A stretch of 64,000 bases of DNA from Sphingomonadales bacterium (GTDB taxonomy: Bacteria > Pseudomonadota > Alphaproteobacteria > Sphingomonadales > Sphingomonadaceae). The stretch's first letter is position 1, and each line of letters starts with the position of its first letter. The DNA is taken from NCBI GenBank assembly GCA_027483465.1, contig JAIXUQ010000108.1, positions 113,178-177,177 of the forward strand, in the 5' to 3' direction. The notes below the pieces were generated by a model. That model did no database searches. It was not told the DNA's origin and saw only the letters and a list, made by a program, of their open reading frames with translations. Below, one piece after another: positions 18,938 to 29,971 of this stretch. Both the position numbers and the translations under genes were made by a program.

Positions 18938-19426
18938 CTATTCGTCGCGGCTGATCTTCTCGTCGCGCTCGTGGCGTTCCTGCGCATCGATTGTCATGGT
19001 GGCGATCGGGCGCGCTTCCAACCGGGCCAGGCTGATCGGTTCGCCGCTGATCTCGCACCAGCCATAATCGCCGGTCTCGATCCGGCGCAGCGCGGCATCA
19101 ATCTTGGAAATCAGCTTGCGCTGGCGATCGCGGGTGCGCAGTTCGATGCCCCAATCGGTTTCGCTGGCGGCACGGTCGGTCAGGTCAGGCTCGCGCAGCG
19201 GCTCGGCCTTCAGCGCCTCAAGGGTGCTTTCCGATTCCTTCAGGATCTCGTCTTTCCAGGCGAGCAGCTTGCGCCGGAAATAGGCCAACTGGCGCGGATT
19301 CATGAATTCTTCATCGGCCGATGGCCGGTAATCCGGTGGCAGGTCATCGCCTGGCGCAGGCACGATCAACGGCCCTTCGCTGTTGTTTCCTGGCCCCGAA
19401 AACGCTCCGTGAGATTCGCTCTTCAT
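18938..19426 (-). CDS. dksA: RNA polymerase-binding transcription factor DksA
   Basis: This 162-aa protein acts with ppGpp at RNA polymerase to control rRNA and amino-acid promoters. It has the coiled coil (FMNPRQLAYFRRKLLAWKDEIL ...) with the DxxDxA tip in PDLTDRAASE. The zinc-finger region reads YGWCEISGEPISLARLEARPIATMTIDA, with only one of the four cysteines of the E. coli protein, as in other alphaproteobacterial DksA forms. The N-terminal 40 residues are a longer, low-complexity extension. It is transcribed alone. Confidence 0.92.
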   Translation of the reverse strand: MKSESHGAFSGPGNNSEGPLIVPAPGDDLPPDYRPSADEEFMNPRQLAYFRRKLLAWKDEILKESESTLEALKAEPLREPDLTDRAASETDWGIELRTRDRQRKLISKIDAALRRIETGDYGWCEISGEPISLARLEARPIATMTIDAQERHERDEKISRDE

Positions 19427-19591
19427 CGCCAGCTTCCCATCAACCGGGCTGGCTTGCCCCCCAAGGCGGGTGGCAGTGCCAAACCCGAACCCAACGACGG
19501 ACCAGACCCCTCCGGACCGCCACTCTCCCAGAGCGCCCCATATACGCTGGCCGCCCCGGCAGCAAGCGCGATCGGGGAGATGGCCAAGAAT

Positions 19592-20176
19592 TCAGCCCTT
19601 GATGCCGTCAAGCCGCGCCTGGAGCGCGGCCAGCTGTGCCTTCAGTTGCGCCAGTTCATCGGTGCTGGGGGCCGGCTGCGGCGCCGGCTGGGCAGGCGGC
19701 GGCGGCGCGGCCGGCTCCCCCATGCGGAACCGCCCGCCGGTCATCATCTCGGTGGCGGCCTGGAACATGGCCAGATTCTGCTTGGCCAGTTGTTCAAACG
19801 GCTTCATCGCGGCATCACGGAACTTGGCGTGATTTTCGGCAAAGGCCGCCATCGAGGCTTCGAGATAATGCGGCACCATCGCCTGCATCGAATCGCCATA
19901 CATGGCGATGATCTGGCGCAGGAACGACACCGGCAGCATGGTCTGGCCGCCGGCTTCGCCCTCCATCACGATCTGGGTGAGCACGGCGCGGGTGATATCC
20001 TCGCCGGTGCGGGCATCAAACACCTGGAAATCGCGGCCGTCGCGGGTCATTTCCGCCAGATGCTCAAGGGTGATATAGCTTGACGTTTCGGTGTTGTAGA
20101 GACGACGGTTGGCGTATTTCTTGATGACCGTGGGCCCCTTGCCGGCCCTGCCATCGGGAGAGGATGATGCAGCCAT
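19592..20176 (-). CDS. phaR: Polyhydroxyalkanoate synthesis regulator PhaR
   Basis: This 194-aa protein has the PhaR N-terminal DNA-binding domain with the invariant VIKKYANRRLYNTETSSYITLEHLAEM (about residues 17-43). The PHB-accumulation domain with FLRQIIAMYGDSMQAMVPHYLEASM follows. The tail is Pro/Ala-rich and ends with a short coiled coil (DELAQLKAQLAALQARL). PhaR represses PHA genes and is titrated off DNA by PHA granules. The ATG at 20176 is the family start; the frame is open upstream but antisense to the PhaC-like gene. It diverges from that gene. Confidence 0.92.
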   Translation of the reverse strand: MAASSSPDGRAGKGPTVIKKYANRRLYNTETSSYITLEHLAEMTRDGRDFQVFDARTGEDITRAVLTQIVMEGEAGGQTMLPVSFLRQIIAMYGDSMQAMVPHYLEASMAAFAENHAKFRDAAMKPFEQLAKQNLAMFQAATEMMTGGRFRMGEPAAPPPPAQPAPQPAPSTDELAQLKAQLAALQARLDGIKG

Positions 20177-20218
20177 GAAAACTCCCGGATCAAACGCTGG
20201 CACAACCGCTAGCACGGC

Positions 20219-20252
20219 CTGCTGTTGCGGTGCAATGCCGCAGGTGCAGCAG
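20219..20252. promoter_or_regulatory. Nested inverted repeat in the phaR / PhaC-like intergenic region
   Basis: CTGCTG ... CAGCAG (6-bp arms) encloses TGCGG ... CCGCA around TGCAATG. The TGC/GCA-rich composition resembles reported PhaR targets (CTGC-N3/4-GCAG type and TGCA-rich DNA), suggesting autoregulation. It sits 11 bp before the PhaC-like start. Confidence 0.4.
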
Positions 20253-20263
20253 CGGCCGGCCTG

Positions 20264-21250
20264 ATGCGGGCGCGCGGGCCCCACCCGTTGCCGCTGTTCC
20301 TGGCCACGGTGCAGGCGGTGTGCGGCGTTGACCGGGCGCGGCTGGCGCGGGTGCTGGCCGGGCTGGCCCGCTATCAGCAGGCGCCGCCGCCACCGCCGCG
20401 CGCGCCGCTGCCCGAAGTGGCGCGGGTGGGCGGCGTGGCGCTGCGGGCGGCCGCGCCGGCCGGGCGGCCGCTGCTGCTGGTGCCCTCGCTGATCAATTCG
20501 CCCGATGTGCTCGATCTGGGGCCGGGGCAGAGCCTGGTGGCGCATCTGGCCGGCGCCGGCTTTCGCCCGCTGCTGATCGATTGGGGGCCGCAACCCGAAG
20601 CGCTGGGGCTGGCCGGGCTGGTGGCGGAACGGCTGGTGCCGCTGGCCCGGCAGTTGGGCGGGGCGGTGCCGGTGCTGGGCTATTGCCTGGGCGGCACGCT
20701 GGCGCTGGCGGCGGCGCGCCATGGCATTGCCAGCCGGGTGGCGCTGCTGGCCGCGCCGTGGCGCTTTGGCGGCTATGGCGATCAGGGCCGCGCCGCGCTG
20801 GCACAATGGTGGGCCGGGGCCGCGCCGCTGGCCCGGCCGCTGGGCGCGGTGCCGATGGATCTGGTGCAGCCGGCGTTCTGGGCGCTCGATCCGGCCGGGC
20901 TGGTGGCCAAATATGAGCGGCTGGCCGATGCCGCGCCCGAAGCCATCGCCGGCTTTGCCCGGCTGGAGGATTGGGCCAACGGCGGCGCGCCGATCAGCCT
21001 GGCGGCCGCCGCCGATCTGGCCGCCCTGTTTGCCGGCGGGGCCGACGGGCTGGGCGATGGCCCCCTGCCCGCCTTGCCCGTGCTGGATGTGGTGGCGCTC
21101 GCTGATCGCATCGTGCCGGCCGCCGCCGCGCTCAGCCGCCCCGGCGATCCCGGCCGGCTGGACATTGCCGGCGGCCATGTCGGCATGGTGGTGGGCCGCC
21201 GGGCGCAGCCGCTGCTGTGGGAACCGCTGGCCGCCTGGCTGGCCGATTAG
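20264..21250 (+). CDS. Short PHA synthase-like alpha/beta hydrolase (PhaC superfamily)
   Basis: This 328-aa protein has the PhaC-type catalytic set. The Cys nucleophile is in GYCLGG (Cys141), with Asp281 in ALADRIVP and His305 in GGHVGM. The N-terminal part carries VPSLINSPDVLDLGPGQSLVAHL and LLIDWG, motifs shared with class III PHA synthases. At this length it equals class III PhaC, but no PhaE partner is nearby. It could be a PHA synthase, a depolymerase-like enzyme or a paralogue. It lies between phaR and a thiolase gene, which supports a PHA role. The ATG at 20264 is chosen; upstream codons overlap the proposed operator. Confidence 0.75.
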   Translation: MRARGPHPLPLFLATVQAVCGVDRARLARVLAGLARYQQAPPPPPRAPLPEVARVGGVALRAAAPAGRPLLLVPSLINSPDVLDLGPGQSLVAHLAGAGFRPLLIDWGPQPEALGLAGLVAERLVPLARQLGGAVPVLGYCLGGTLALAAARHGIASRVALLAAPWRFGGYGDQGRAALAQWWAGAAPLARPLGAVPMDLVQPAFWALDPAGLVAKYERLADAAPEAIAGFARLEDWANGGAPISLAAAADLAALFAGGADGLGDGPLPALPVLDVVALADRIVPAAAALSRPGDPGRLDIAGGHVGMVVGRRAQPLLWEPLAAWLAD

Positions 21251-21339
21251 CCGCAAGTGCCATGGTGCAGCGCGGCGAACCGGCCTAGGATTTCGCGGTT
21301 CGACTCGATCCAGCAACCGGACAAAAAGGGACCCAACCC

Positions 21340-22515
<1,176 letters not shown>

Positions 22516-22527
22516 AGCCACCAGCCT

Positions 22528-22573
22528 CCACAACGAAAAAGGGCGGCCGATCGGCCGCCCTTTCCCATTGTGG
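22528..22573. terminator. Bidirectional terminator between phaA and the TonB receptor
   Basis: A perfect 26-bp palindrome (AAAGGGCGGCCGA and its complement, 22538-22563) gives A- and T-rich ends on either side. It is flanked by a further CCACAA / TTGTGG pair. It lies 12 bp past the phaA stop and serves both convergent genes. Confidence 0.85.
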
Positions 22574-22581
22574 CCCGCCGA

Positions 22582-24900
22582 TCAGAAGCGGAAGCCGACC
22601 ATCACGCTGAAGGTGCGCGGATCGCCATAGTAAACAGTCTGGATATTGCCGACCGAGCTGAATTCCTGGCCATCGGTGCGGTACAGCCGGTCAAACATGT
22701 TCTTCACGCCGCCCTGGGCATACCAGCGGCCGCTGCCGGCGTCATAGCGCACCAGCGCATTGGCCAGCCAATAGCCCGGCTCGGTCAGGCCGGGGCGGTT
22801 GTCAACGCTCAGGAAATGCTTGCCGACATGGCGGGCATCCACGCCCAGCGTGATGGCGCCATCGCCCACCGGGATACGGTAATCGGTGGCGAGCGTGAGG
22901 GTGACGGGCGGGGCAAAGGCCGGCTGGCAGGTGACCTGATTGCCGGTGGGGTTGCAGCTGAAGCTTTGCGGCGGCACCCGGCGGCCATCGTTGAACACAT
23001 CATATTGCGCATCCAGATAGCCGAAGCTGCCGCGCAGGGTCCAATATTTGGTCGGCTTGGCGGTGGCTTCCAGTTCGATGCCCCAGATCGTCAGCTTGCC
23101 GGCGTTGAGCACCGGGAACACGCCGGTGGAGCCCACCGTGCCGCCGCCGACACGCGCCTGGAAATCCTTGAAATCGCTGTAAAACACCGTGCCCGACAGG
23201 AAGATCTTGCCATCGGCGAAGCTGCCCTTGGCGCCGCCTTCATAGGTCCACACGGTTTCGGGGTTGAAGCGTGTGACGAGGCTGGGGGCGCCGTTCACCA
23301 CCAGCGTCAGGTCGTTGGCGCTGTTGGCGCGGCCGTTGAAGCCGCCCGATTTGAAGCCGCGGCTGGCCGAGGCATAGAGGAGACTGTCAGTGCCCGGCTT
23401 GTAGGACAGGGTGAAGCTGGGCGTCCACGCACCATATTCGGCCTTGTTGTCGAGGTTGAACGGCGCCGGCAGATTGTCGGGGAAGCGGAAGCTGATGCCA
23501 TTGAGGCCAGCGAAGGAGGACTGGGTGGTGGTGAAGCGGTTGTAGCTGCGCTCCTCGAAGGTGTAGCGCAGGCCGGCGGTGAAGCTGAGGCTGTCGGTGA
23601 ACTTGTAGCTGGCCTGGCCGAAGGCGGCATAGCTTTTCGTCACCTGCGCATCGTTGATCAGGCGGGTGAAGCTGACGGGGCCGCCGAGGAAGGTGAACAG
23701 ATCATCGGCATAGGCCTCCTGCCGCGAACGCACCCGCTCGTTGAGGTAGAACAGGCCGAACACGCCGGAGAAGCGGTCACCCGACCATTTCAGCTGCATT
23801 TCCTGGCTGAACTGGCGCTGGTCGATGCCGACGAACACGTCGCCCAGCTCGGCCTGGGCGGCATCGATGTCGATGAAGAAATCCGGATCAAGCTTGCGCC
23901 AGCTGGTGATGCTGGTCAGGGTGATCGCGTCTGACAGGGTCCAGTTGGCGGTGAGGTTGAGGCCCCAATGGTCAAGCTTCTGGCCTTCGTTGCCGCGGAA
24001 GCTGGTGGAGGCCTTGAAATCATAGCGGCCATAGGGCTCGGGCTGCACCAGCGTCGTCACCCCGGCCGGGAACAGGCTGGTCTGCAGCAGCGGCGCGGTG
24101 GGATAGCCCAGGGTGAGGGCGTTGCGCTGGCGGTTGTAATCGCCCGACATCAGGATTTCGAGATTGTCGGTGGCCTGGGCGCGCAGGATGGAGCGGAAGG
24201 TCAGACTGTCCCGGTCGTTGTATTTGCGGCCGGTGCGCGGATCGGTGACCAGGCCGTCGCGCTTGTCCCACTGGCCGGCCAGGCTGAGCGCCACCCGGTC
24301 TCCGGCCAGCGGCGAGGAGACATAGCCGTTGAGGATCCACTGGTTGTAGCTGCCATATTGCAGCGAGGCCTCACCCTTGGTGTCGGTGAAGCTGGGCTTG
24401 CGGCTGACGATGGAGATGGCGCCGCCGGTGGTGTTCTTGCCATAGAGCGTGCCCTGCGGCCCGCGCAGCACCTCGATCCGCTCCACATCGAACAGATTGA
24501 GCAGGGCGCCCTGGATGCGGCTGAGATAGACGCCATCGACATAGATGCCGACGGCGGGATCAAAGGTTTGCAGCGCATCGGGCTGGCCGATGCCGCGGAT
24601 GAAGATATTGGCGCTGGCCGCCGAGCCACGGCCCTGCACCAGATTGAGATTGGGCGCGGCGGCCTGCAGGCCCGACAGATCAACCGCCTGATATTTTTGC
24701 AGATCAGCCTGGGAAAAGGCGGTGACCGCCACCGGCACGTCGATCAGCTTTTCCTCGCGGCGGCGGGCGGAGACGACGATTTCGGCCTGCTCCACGCCCT
24801 CATCGGCCACGGCGGGCGCAGTTTGTGCGGCGGCCGGCACCGCGGCCAGCAGGCTGGCGCCGGCCAGCAGGGCAAAACGGGTGCGGGTGGTCTCGATCAT
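22582..24900 (-). CDS. TonB-dependent outer-membrane receptor
   Basis: This 772-aa protein has a signal peptide (ending PAAAQ, about residue 26). A TonB box-like segment AEIVVSARRREEKLIDVPVAVTAF follows. The plug domain has FIRGIGQPDALQTFDPAVGIYVDGVYLSR and VEVLRGPQGTLYGKNTTGGAI, and the 22-strand barrel ends in the C-terminal Phe (VGFRF). It imports a ligand using TonB energy. The ligand is unknown; sphingomonads use such receptors for siderophores, sugars and aromatic compounds. The ATG at 24900 starts the signal peptide. It is divergent from a TetR regulator with an operator-like dyad between them. Confidence 0.92.
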   Translation of the reverse strand: MIETTRTRFALLAGASLLAAVPAAAQTAPAVADEGVEQAEIVVSARRREEKLIDVPVAVTAFSQADLQKYQAVDLSGLQAAAPNLNLVQGRGSAASANIFIRGIGQPDALQTFDPAVGIYVDGVYLSRIQGALLNLFDVERIEVLRGPQGTLYGKNTTGGAISIVSRKPSFTDTKGEASLQYGSYNQWILNGYVSSPLAGDRVALSLAGQWDKRDGLVTDPRTGRKYNDRDSLTFRSILRAQATDNLEILMSGDYNRQRNALTLGYPTAPLLQTSLFPAGVTTLVQPEPYGRYDFKASTSFRGNEGQKLDHWGLNLTANWTLSDAITLTSITSWRKLDPDFFIDIDAAQAELGDVFVGIDQRQFSQEMQLKWSGDRFSGVFGLFYLNERVRSRQEAYADDLFTFLGGPVSFTRLINDAQVTKSYAAFGQASYKFTDSLSFTAGLRYTFEERSYNRFTTTQSSFAGLNGISFRFPDNLPAPFNLDNKAEYGAWTPSFTLSYKPGTDSLLYASASRGFKSGGFNGRANSANDLTLVVNGAPSLVTRFNPETVWTYEGGAKGSFADGKIFLSGTVFYSDFKDFQARVGGGTVGSTGVFPVLNAGKLTIWGIELEATAKPTKYWTLRGSFGYLDAQYDVFNDGRRVPPQSFSCNPTGNQVTCQPAFAPPVTLTLATDYRIPVGDGAITLGVDARHVGKHFLSVDNRPGLTEPGYWLANALVRYDAGSGRWYAQGGVKNMFDRLYRTDGQEFSSVGNIQTVYYGDPRTFSVMVGFRF

Positions 24901-24967
24901 GTCTGTCTCCCCAGCGTGGCCGGCCGCGATGGTGACCGGGCTTGTTTTGGCTTGGGCGTTGGAATAC

Positions 24968-24988
24968 TGAAACCTGAACCAGGTTTCA
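24968..24988. promoter_or_regulatory. Probable TetR operator
   Basis: TGAAACCTG-N3-CAGGTTTCA is a perfect dyad with 9-bp arms. It lies 68 bp before the TonB receptor start and 50 bp before the TetR start. Its size and position fit an operator controlling both divergent genes. Confidence 0.65.
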
Positions 24989-25037
24989 ACTCTGGAACGC
25001 AACCGCCCGGCACACGGGGCGCGCAAAGGGGCAGGAT

Positions 25038-25673
25038 TTGGCCGAGGATGTGACATTGCCGCCACAGACCGTGGAATCACCGGCCGGCGACAAGACTCCG
25101 CGCACGGCGCGGGGCCAGCGCACGGTGCGCGCCATCCTGGATGCGGCGGCGGCCGAATTTGGCGAGCGCGGCTATCACGAGGGCAGCATCGCCCGCATCG
25201 CCCAGCGCGCCGGCGTGGCGATCGGCAGTTTCTACACCTGGTTTGACAGCAAGGAGGCGGTGTTCCGCGCGCTGGTGGCCGACATGAGCCGCCAGGTGCG
25301 CGAGCATGTGGTGCCGCACATTCTGGCCGCGCCTGACCGGCTGGCCGGCGAGCGCGCCGGGCTGGCGGCGTTCCTGGAGTTCGTGCGCACCCACAAGGCG
25401 CTGTACCGCATCATCGATGAAAGCGCCTTCGTGGCCGAAGACGCCTATCGCGCCCATTATGTGAGCGTGGCCGAAGGCTATGCCAGCAGCCTGGAGCAGG
25501 CGTTCGGGCGCGGCGAGGTTTCCGATGGCGACTGGCAGGTGCGGGCCTGGGCCATCATGGGCATGAACGTGTTTCTGGGGCTGAAATTCGGCGTGTGGGA
25601 CGAAGGCCGTTCATCGGCCGACATCGCGGCGGCAGCCCATGCGCTGATCAGTGCAGGGTTGGCGCCGCGCTAG
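25038..25673 (+). CDS. TetR family transcriptional regulator
   Basis: This 211-aa repressor has an N-terminal helix-turn-helix (RAILDAAAAEFGERGYHEGSIARIAQRAGVAIGSFYTWFDSKEAVFRALV, about residues 30-80) and a ligand-binding C-terminal half. The start is TTG at 25038, preceded by AAGGGG at a 6-bp spacing; GTG at 25050 is an alternative. It is divergent from the TonB receptor and probably controls it through the dyad at 24968-24988. The inducer is unknown. Confidence 0.88.
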   Translation: MAEDVTLPPQTVESPAGDKTPRTARGQRTVRAILDAAAAEFGERGYHEGSIARIAQRAGVAIGSFYTWFDSKEAVFRALVADMSRQVREHVVPHILAAPDRLAGERAGLAAFLEFVRTHKALYRIIDESAFVAEDAYRAHYVSVAEGYASSLEQAFGRGEVSDGDWQVRAWAIMGMNVFLGLKFGVWDEGRSSADIAAAAHALISAGLAPR

Positions 25674-26328
25674 GCCCCGGCGTTGGCAGTTGCGGCCGGT
25701 CGGCCCGGTCCACCAGCCAGGCCAGCGCGATGGCGATGGCAAAGCCCAGCAGGGCCAGCAGGCCCAGGCCGGCCGGCGTCGGCGGATCACCGGGGATGGC
25801 ATTGACCGCGCCCAGCACCAACAGGCCGATGAACCAGCCAATGGCGGGCCGTGCCGCCTGCCCGGCCCGCACCCGCCGCGCCACCCACCAGGCCACGGCC
25901 AGGCCGAGCAGGCCCACCTCCAGCAGCATTTCCAGCGCCGGCAAATTCCACAGCGACAGGCCCAATTTCACCGCGCTGCCGGGCCACAGCGCCAGATCGG
26001 GGCGGTGGACCACGAGATCGGCCACCCAGTGCGAGAAAATGGCCACCCCGAGCCAGATTGCCGTCACCCCGTGCCAGCGGGCGGCCACCAACGCCCCGGC
26101 AACTGACCACAAAACCGCCGCCAGCAGGCTGTGGGTATAGGGCATGTGGACCAGTTCGAGCGGCGATCCGGGCAGGCCGGGCACCACCCGCACCTGCTCA
26201 ACCCCGGCGATGATCAGGCCGGCCCAGGCGATGTCCACCAGCTGGGCCGCACCCACACAGGCCCAGAACGGCAGTTGCGGCCGCGCCGCCTTCACCGCCA
26301 CCGATGCCGCGAAATGGCCGATGAACAT
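25648..26328 (-). CDS. Integral membrane protein (DUF457-like metal-dependent hydrolase family)
   Basis: This 226-aa protein has about six membrane segments. Conserved polar positions lie in MFIGHFAASVAVK, MPYTHSLLAAVLW and FSHWVADLVVHRPDL. These His/Asp positions match the membrane-bound metal-dependent hydrolase-like (YdjM/DUF457) group. No substrate is known. The ATG at 26328 overlaps the stop of the upstream DoxX-like gene. The 3' end overlaps the convergent TetR gene by 26 bp. Confidence 0.75.
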   Translation of the reverse strand: MFIGHFAASVAVKAARPQLPFWACVGAAQLVDIAWAGLIIAGVEQVRVVPGLPGSPLELVHMPYTHSLLAAVLWSVAGALVAARWHGVTAIWLGVAIFSHWVADLVVHRPDLALWPGSAVKLGLSLWNLPALEMLLEVGLLGLAVAWWVARRVRAGQAARPAIGWFIGLLVLGAVNAIPGDPPTPAGLGLLALLGFAIAIALAWLVDRADRPQLPTPGPSAAPTLH

Positions 26329-26735
26329 CAGCGCTTCCCCCCGAACGGCCAATCGGTGACGCCGCCGGCCCACAGCGCCCACCAGATGATCAGCGGCTGG
26401 GCCAGAAGGCGCGGGCCATGATAGCCCCATCCCAAGATTTGCCCATTGATTGCAATGCCTTCCACGGCATGTTTGATATTGGCCGGGAACACGCACAGCG
26501 CATAGGTGGCCAGCCCCCAGGCCGCCGCCACGCGCAGGCGGGGGATCAACAGGCCGATGGCACCGGCGATTTCGGCAACCCCGGTGGCCAGCACCACGGC
26601 GCGCGGGAACGGCACCCAATCGGGCATGATTGGCAGGAAACCATCGGGGCTTTTCAGATGGATAACCCCCACAGCGGCGTAGGCCAGCGCCAGCACCAGC
26701 CGGGCAATGCGGCGGGCGTTACCGCCCATCCGCAT
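26328..26735 (-). CDS. DoxX-like small membrane protein
   Basis: This 135-aa protein has four membrane segments. Features are LALAYAAVGVIHLKSPDGFLPIMPDWVPFP, ATGVAEIAGAIGLLIP, and FPANIKHAVEG, all typical of the DoxX/DUF4870-like family. Function is unclear; relatives are linked to redox or sulphur metabolism. It overlaps the upstream serine hydrolase stop by 17 bp and the downstream membrane protein start by one base, so the three genes form an operon. Confidence 0.82.
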   Translation of the reverse strand: MRMGGNARRIARLVLALAYAAVGVIHLKSPDGFLPIMPDWVPFPRAVVLATGVAEIAGAIGLLIPRLRVAAAWGLATYALCVFPANIKHAVEGIAINGQILGWGYHGPRLLAQPLIIWWALWAGGVTDWPFGGKR

Positions 26736-28038
26736 CGCGCGCCAGGGCCGTGGCCAGATCCTTGTCCCGCGCCAGGCTGCTGTCCCCCATGGTTTGGAGC
26801 ATCAGCACCACCCCGAACTGGCGCACCCGATCGGCCATGAACAGGGTGCCGGCCGCGCCGCCCCAGCCATAGGCATCGGCGGTGCCACCGCCCCAGGCCG
26901 ACGTGGCGCCGCCGGCACGGGTATCAAACAGCGTCACGCGGCCGCCGGCGCCAAAGCCATGGTTGCCATCGAAATAGACTCCGGCCGGCATCAGATTGCT
27001 GGTGGCCAGCCGGGCGGTGCCGCGCGGCAGGATGGTGCGGCCTTCAAATTCGCCTTCGTTCAGAACCATTTGGGTGAACTTTGCGTAATCGCGCGCCGAA
27101 CTCACCAGCCCGCCACCGCCCGAGAGCAGCTTGGGCCGGGTGGTGAAGCCATCCCGTTCCAGTTTCGAAATCGGGATCGGCTTTTCCAGCCGGGTGGTGG
27201 TGCCGGGTGCGGTCCACAGATAATTGGCGGCCAGCCGCGCCCTGTCCTGCGCCCAGAAGCCGGTATCGGCCATGCCAAGCGGGCCGAACAACTGCTGCTG
27301 CAACAGCTTGTCAAAGGTCATGCTGGTCAGCCGTTCCAGCAGCGCGCCGGCCACATCGAGGCCAACCGAATATTTCCACGCCGTGCCGGGATCGAGCGCC
27401 AGCGGCAGGCCGGCCAGATTGTTGGCCATCACCTGCAGATCGGGCAGCGCGCCCTCGCCCGGCTGCAGGAAGGCCGGCACGCTGCCGGGCTGGATGCCCA
27501 GCCGCTTGTATTCCCGCTCCAGCGGGCCGTTGCCGTTGATCGAATAGGTGAAACCGGCGGTGTGAGTAAGCAGGTGGCGCACCGTGATCGGCCGGGCGGC
27601 GGGGCGCGATTCCAGCCCCTTGGCCGGATCGGTCAACACCTGCATGGCGCGGAATTCCGGCATGATCTCGGCTATCGGCTGATCCAGCCGCAATTCGCCG
27701 GTGGCGATGCGCTGCATGATCGCCATGGCGGTGATGGGCTTTGACATGGAATAGACGCGCCACAGCGTGTCGGGCGTGGCCTTGGTGGTGCCGCCGAATT
27801 CGGTCACGCCGGCCGAAACAAACACCGGCTTGTGGCGGCCCGGCTCCACCAGCGCGACCACGGCGCCCGGCACCTTGCCCTGCGCCACATAGGCATCGAT
27901 CAGCGATTGCACCGCATCATGGCGCAGCGGCGCCAGCGGCTTCAGCGGCAATTGCGCCGCGGCGCGGCCGCCGGCCCCCGCGCCAACGGCGGCCAGGGCA
28001 ATGGCCTGCAACAGGCGGCGGCGGTCAATGGCGTTCAT
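26719..28038 (-). CDS. Serine hydrolase, beta-lactamase class C / EstB-like
   Basis: This 439-aa exported protein has a twin-arginine-like signal ([19 protein letters not shown] ... AAAQ). The SxxK motif is S97-M-S-K100, the YxN-like motif is in WKYSVGLDV, and LLTHTAGF and GTLFMADR-type C-terminal blocks are present. Such proteins are usually esterases or D-amino-acid peptidases rather than true beta-lactamases. The ATG at 28038 is preceded by GAAGGGGG at 7 bp; a TTG two codons upstream is less likely. It heads a three-gene unit with two membrane proteins. Confidence 0.85.
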   Translation of the reverse strand: MNAIDRRRLLQAIALAAVGAGAGGRAAAQLPLKPLAPLRHDAVQSLIDAYVAQGKVPGAVVALVEPGRHKPVFVSAGVTEFGGTTKATPDTLWRVYSMSKPITAMAIMQRIATGELRLDQPIAEIMPEFRAMQVLTDPAKGLESRPAARPITVRHLLTHTAGFTYSINGNGPLEREYKRLGIQPGSVPAFLQPGEGALPDLQVMANNLAGLPLALDPGTAWKYSVGLDVAGALLERLTSMTFDKLLQQQLFGPLGMADTGFWAQDRARLAANYLWTAPGTTTRLEKPIPISKLERDGFTTRPKLLSGGGGLVSSARDYAKFTQMVLNEGEFEGRTILPRGTARLATSNLMPAGVYFDGNHGFGAGGRVTLFDTRAGGATSAWGGGTADAYGWGGAAGTLFMADRVRQFGVVLMLQTMGDSSLARDKDLATALARDADGR

Positions 28039-28054
28039 GGTCAATCCCCCTTCA

Positions 28055-29707
28055 TCAGGCCCCGTTGATCAGGCGTCTGGCCTGGGCCCGGGCTTCCGGT
28101 GTCACGTCCGCGCCCGACAGCATGCGGGCAATTTCTTCCTGCCGGGCCCCGTGGTCAAGCAGGGCCAGGCTGGTGCGGGCAGCAGCGCCGTCGCTGGCCT
28201 TTTCGATGCGCCAATGGCTGTGGCCGCGCGCCGCCACCTGCGGGCTGTGGGTGACGACCAGCACCTGCGCCGCCCCGGCCAGCCGGGCCAGCCGCTCGCC
28301 AATGGCCGAGGCCACCGCCCCGCCCACGCCGCGGTCAATCTCGTCAAAGATCATGGTGCCGGCGCTGCCGGTGCTGGCCAACGCCACCTTCAGTGCCAGG
28401 ATGAAGCGCGACAATTCCCCGCCCGATGCGATCTTCATCAGCGGCGCGAAATCGGCGCCGGGGTTGGTGGCGATCTCGAACTCGGCCCGCTCCTGCCCGT
28501 CGGGGCCCCATTCGGCCGGCGGCAGCGGCGTCAGCGCAGTGCGGAAGCGGGCGGCATCCAGCTTGAGCGGCGCCAGCTCGCCGGCCACCGCCGCGTCCAG
28601 CCGGGCCGCAGCGCCGCCACGCGCGGCCGAAAGCGCCGCGGCCGCGGCCCGATAGGCGGTGGCGGCGGCGGCCACCTTGGCATCCAGCGCCGCCAGCCCG
28701 GCCTCGCCCGCCACCAATGCCGTGGCGCGCGCCGCCAGGGTTTCGGCCAGCGCCGGCAGGGCATCGGCCTCCACCTTGTGCTTGCGGGCCATGGCGCGCA
28801 ATTCGAACAGCCGCGCTTCCACCTGCTCAAGCCGCGCCGGATCGGCTTCCAGCGCGCTGGTGGCCGCGGCCAGCCTTGTTTCGGCCTCGCCCGCCTCCAC
28901 CAGTGCCCGGTCCAGCGCGGCCAGCGCATCGGCCAGCAGCGCATGTTCGGCGCTGATCCGGTCAAGCCGGCGGGCGGCCTGGGCCAGGGTGGCGCTGCCG
29001 CTGGCCAATTGCCCGGCCACCGCGGCCAGATCATCAGCGATGCGCGCGCCCTTCTGCATGGCGGCGCGGGCCAGCGCCAGTTCGGCCTCCTCGCCCGGTT
29101 GGGCGGCCAAAGCCTGCAATTCGGCCACGGCATGATCCAGCCATTCGCGGTCACGCTGGTCAGCGGCCAGCCGATCCCGCGCGGCATCGGCGGCGGCCTG
29201 CGCGGCTTGCCAGGCCGTCCACGCCTGCCGGCAGGCAGCCAGCGGCTGGGCCAGACCGCCGAACTGATCGAGCAGCGCCCGGTGCCCGCGCGGGCTGAGC
29301 AGGCCGCGCTCATCGTGCTGGCCATGGATTTCCACCAGGCTGCCGCCCAGTTCGCGCAGCAGCGTGGCCGATACCGGCTGGTCATTCACAAAGGCGCGGC
29401 TGCCGCCATCGGCCTTCAACTGGCGGCGCAGGATGATGGTGCCATCGCATTCCAGCCCCTGATCGGCCAGCAGCGCGCGGGCGGGATGATCGGCCGCCAC
29501 GGCAAATTCGGCCACCACCCGCGCGGTATCGCAGCCGGCCCGCACCAGCCCGGCATCGGCGCGATTGCCCAGCACCAGGCCCAGCGCATCCAGCAGGATG
29601 GACTTGCCAGCCCCGGTTTCCCCGGTCAGCACGACCAGCCCCGGCGCCAGTTCAAGCGCCAGCGCCTCGATCAGCACGATATTCTGGATGGCAAGCCCGG
29701 TCAGCAC
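28055..29707 (-). CDS. recN: DNA repair protein RecN
   Basis: This 550-aa SMC-like ATPase acts early in double-strand break repair. Walker A is GETGAGKS at residues 29-36. The signature block [15 protein letters not shown] and Walker B with [12 protein letters not shown] lie near the C terminus, followed by [15 protein letters not shown]. The central region is coiled coil rich in Ala. Length matches the family. It lies upstream of the serine hydrolase gene on the same strand. Confidence 0.93.
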   Translation of the reverse strand: MLTGLAIQNIVLIEALALELAPGLVVLTGETGAGKSILLDALGLVLGNRADAGLVRAGCDTARVVAEFAVAADHPARALLADQGLECDGTIILRRQLKADGGSRAFVNDQPVSATLLRELGGSLVEIHGQHDERGLLSPRGHRALLDQFGGLAQPLAACRQAWTAWQAAQAAADAARDRLAADQRDREWLDHAVAELQALAAQPGEEAELALARAAMQKGARIADDLAAVAGQLASGSATLAQAARRLDRISAEHALLADALAALDRALVEAGEAETRLAAATSALEADPARLEQVEARLFELRAMARKHKVEADALPALAETLAARATALVAGEAGLAALDAKVAAAATAYRAAAAALSAARGGAAARLDAAVAGELAPLKLDAARFRTALTPLPPAEWGPDGQERAEFEIATNPGADFAPLMKIASGGELSRFILALKVALASTGSAGTMIFDEIDRGVGGAVASAIGERLARLAGAAQVLVVTHSPQVAARGHSHWRIEKASDGAAARTSLALLDHGARQEEIARMLSGADVTPEARAQARRLINGA

Positions 29708-29971
29708 CCGGCCTTGTTAGCCGATTGCGGCAAGGCCAAGCGAGTGCAATTTCGCGGGGCGGTGATCAGACGGCGCAATCGGCCCGGCGGCGGCGCCCCG
29801 GCGGCACCAATGATGCTTGCATCGCCGGCAAAAACGAATATAGGGCCGTGCTTCTTCCGTTGTTCCGGGATGATCAGGCCCGGCCATGCTGCATGGCTGA
29901 AGTGCACGCTGGCTGCGATCGTTCAGGTCCCCGGAATTTCGCTGAACCACAAAGTTTCTCACAGGTGCCCC

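Noticed and set aside
26719-28038. Antibiotic-resistance beta-lactamase
   Set aside because: SxxK is present but sequence style and context fit EstB-like esterases/peptidases; resistance cannot be claimed.
29708-29971. Small RNA or tRNA in the recN-rpmF gap
   Set aside because: No cloverleaf or conserved RNA motif could be seen; the gap is best read as divergent promoters.
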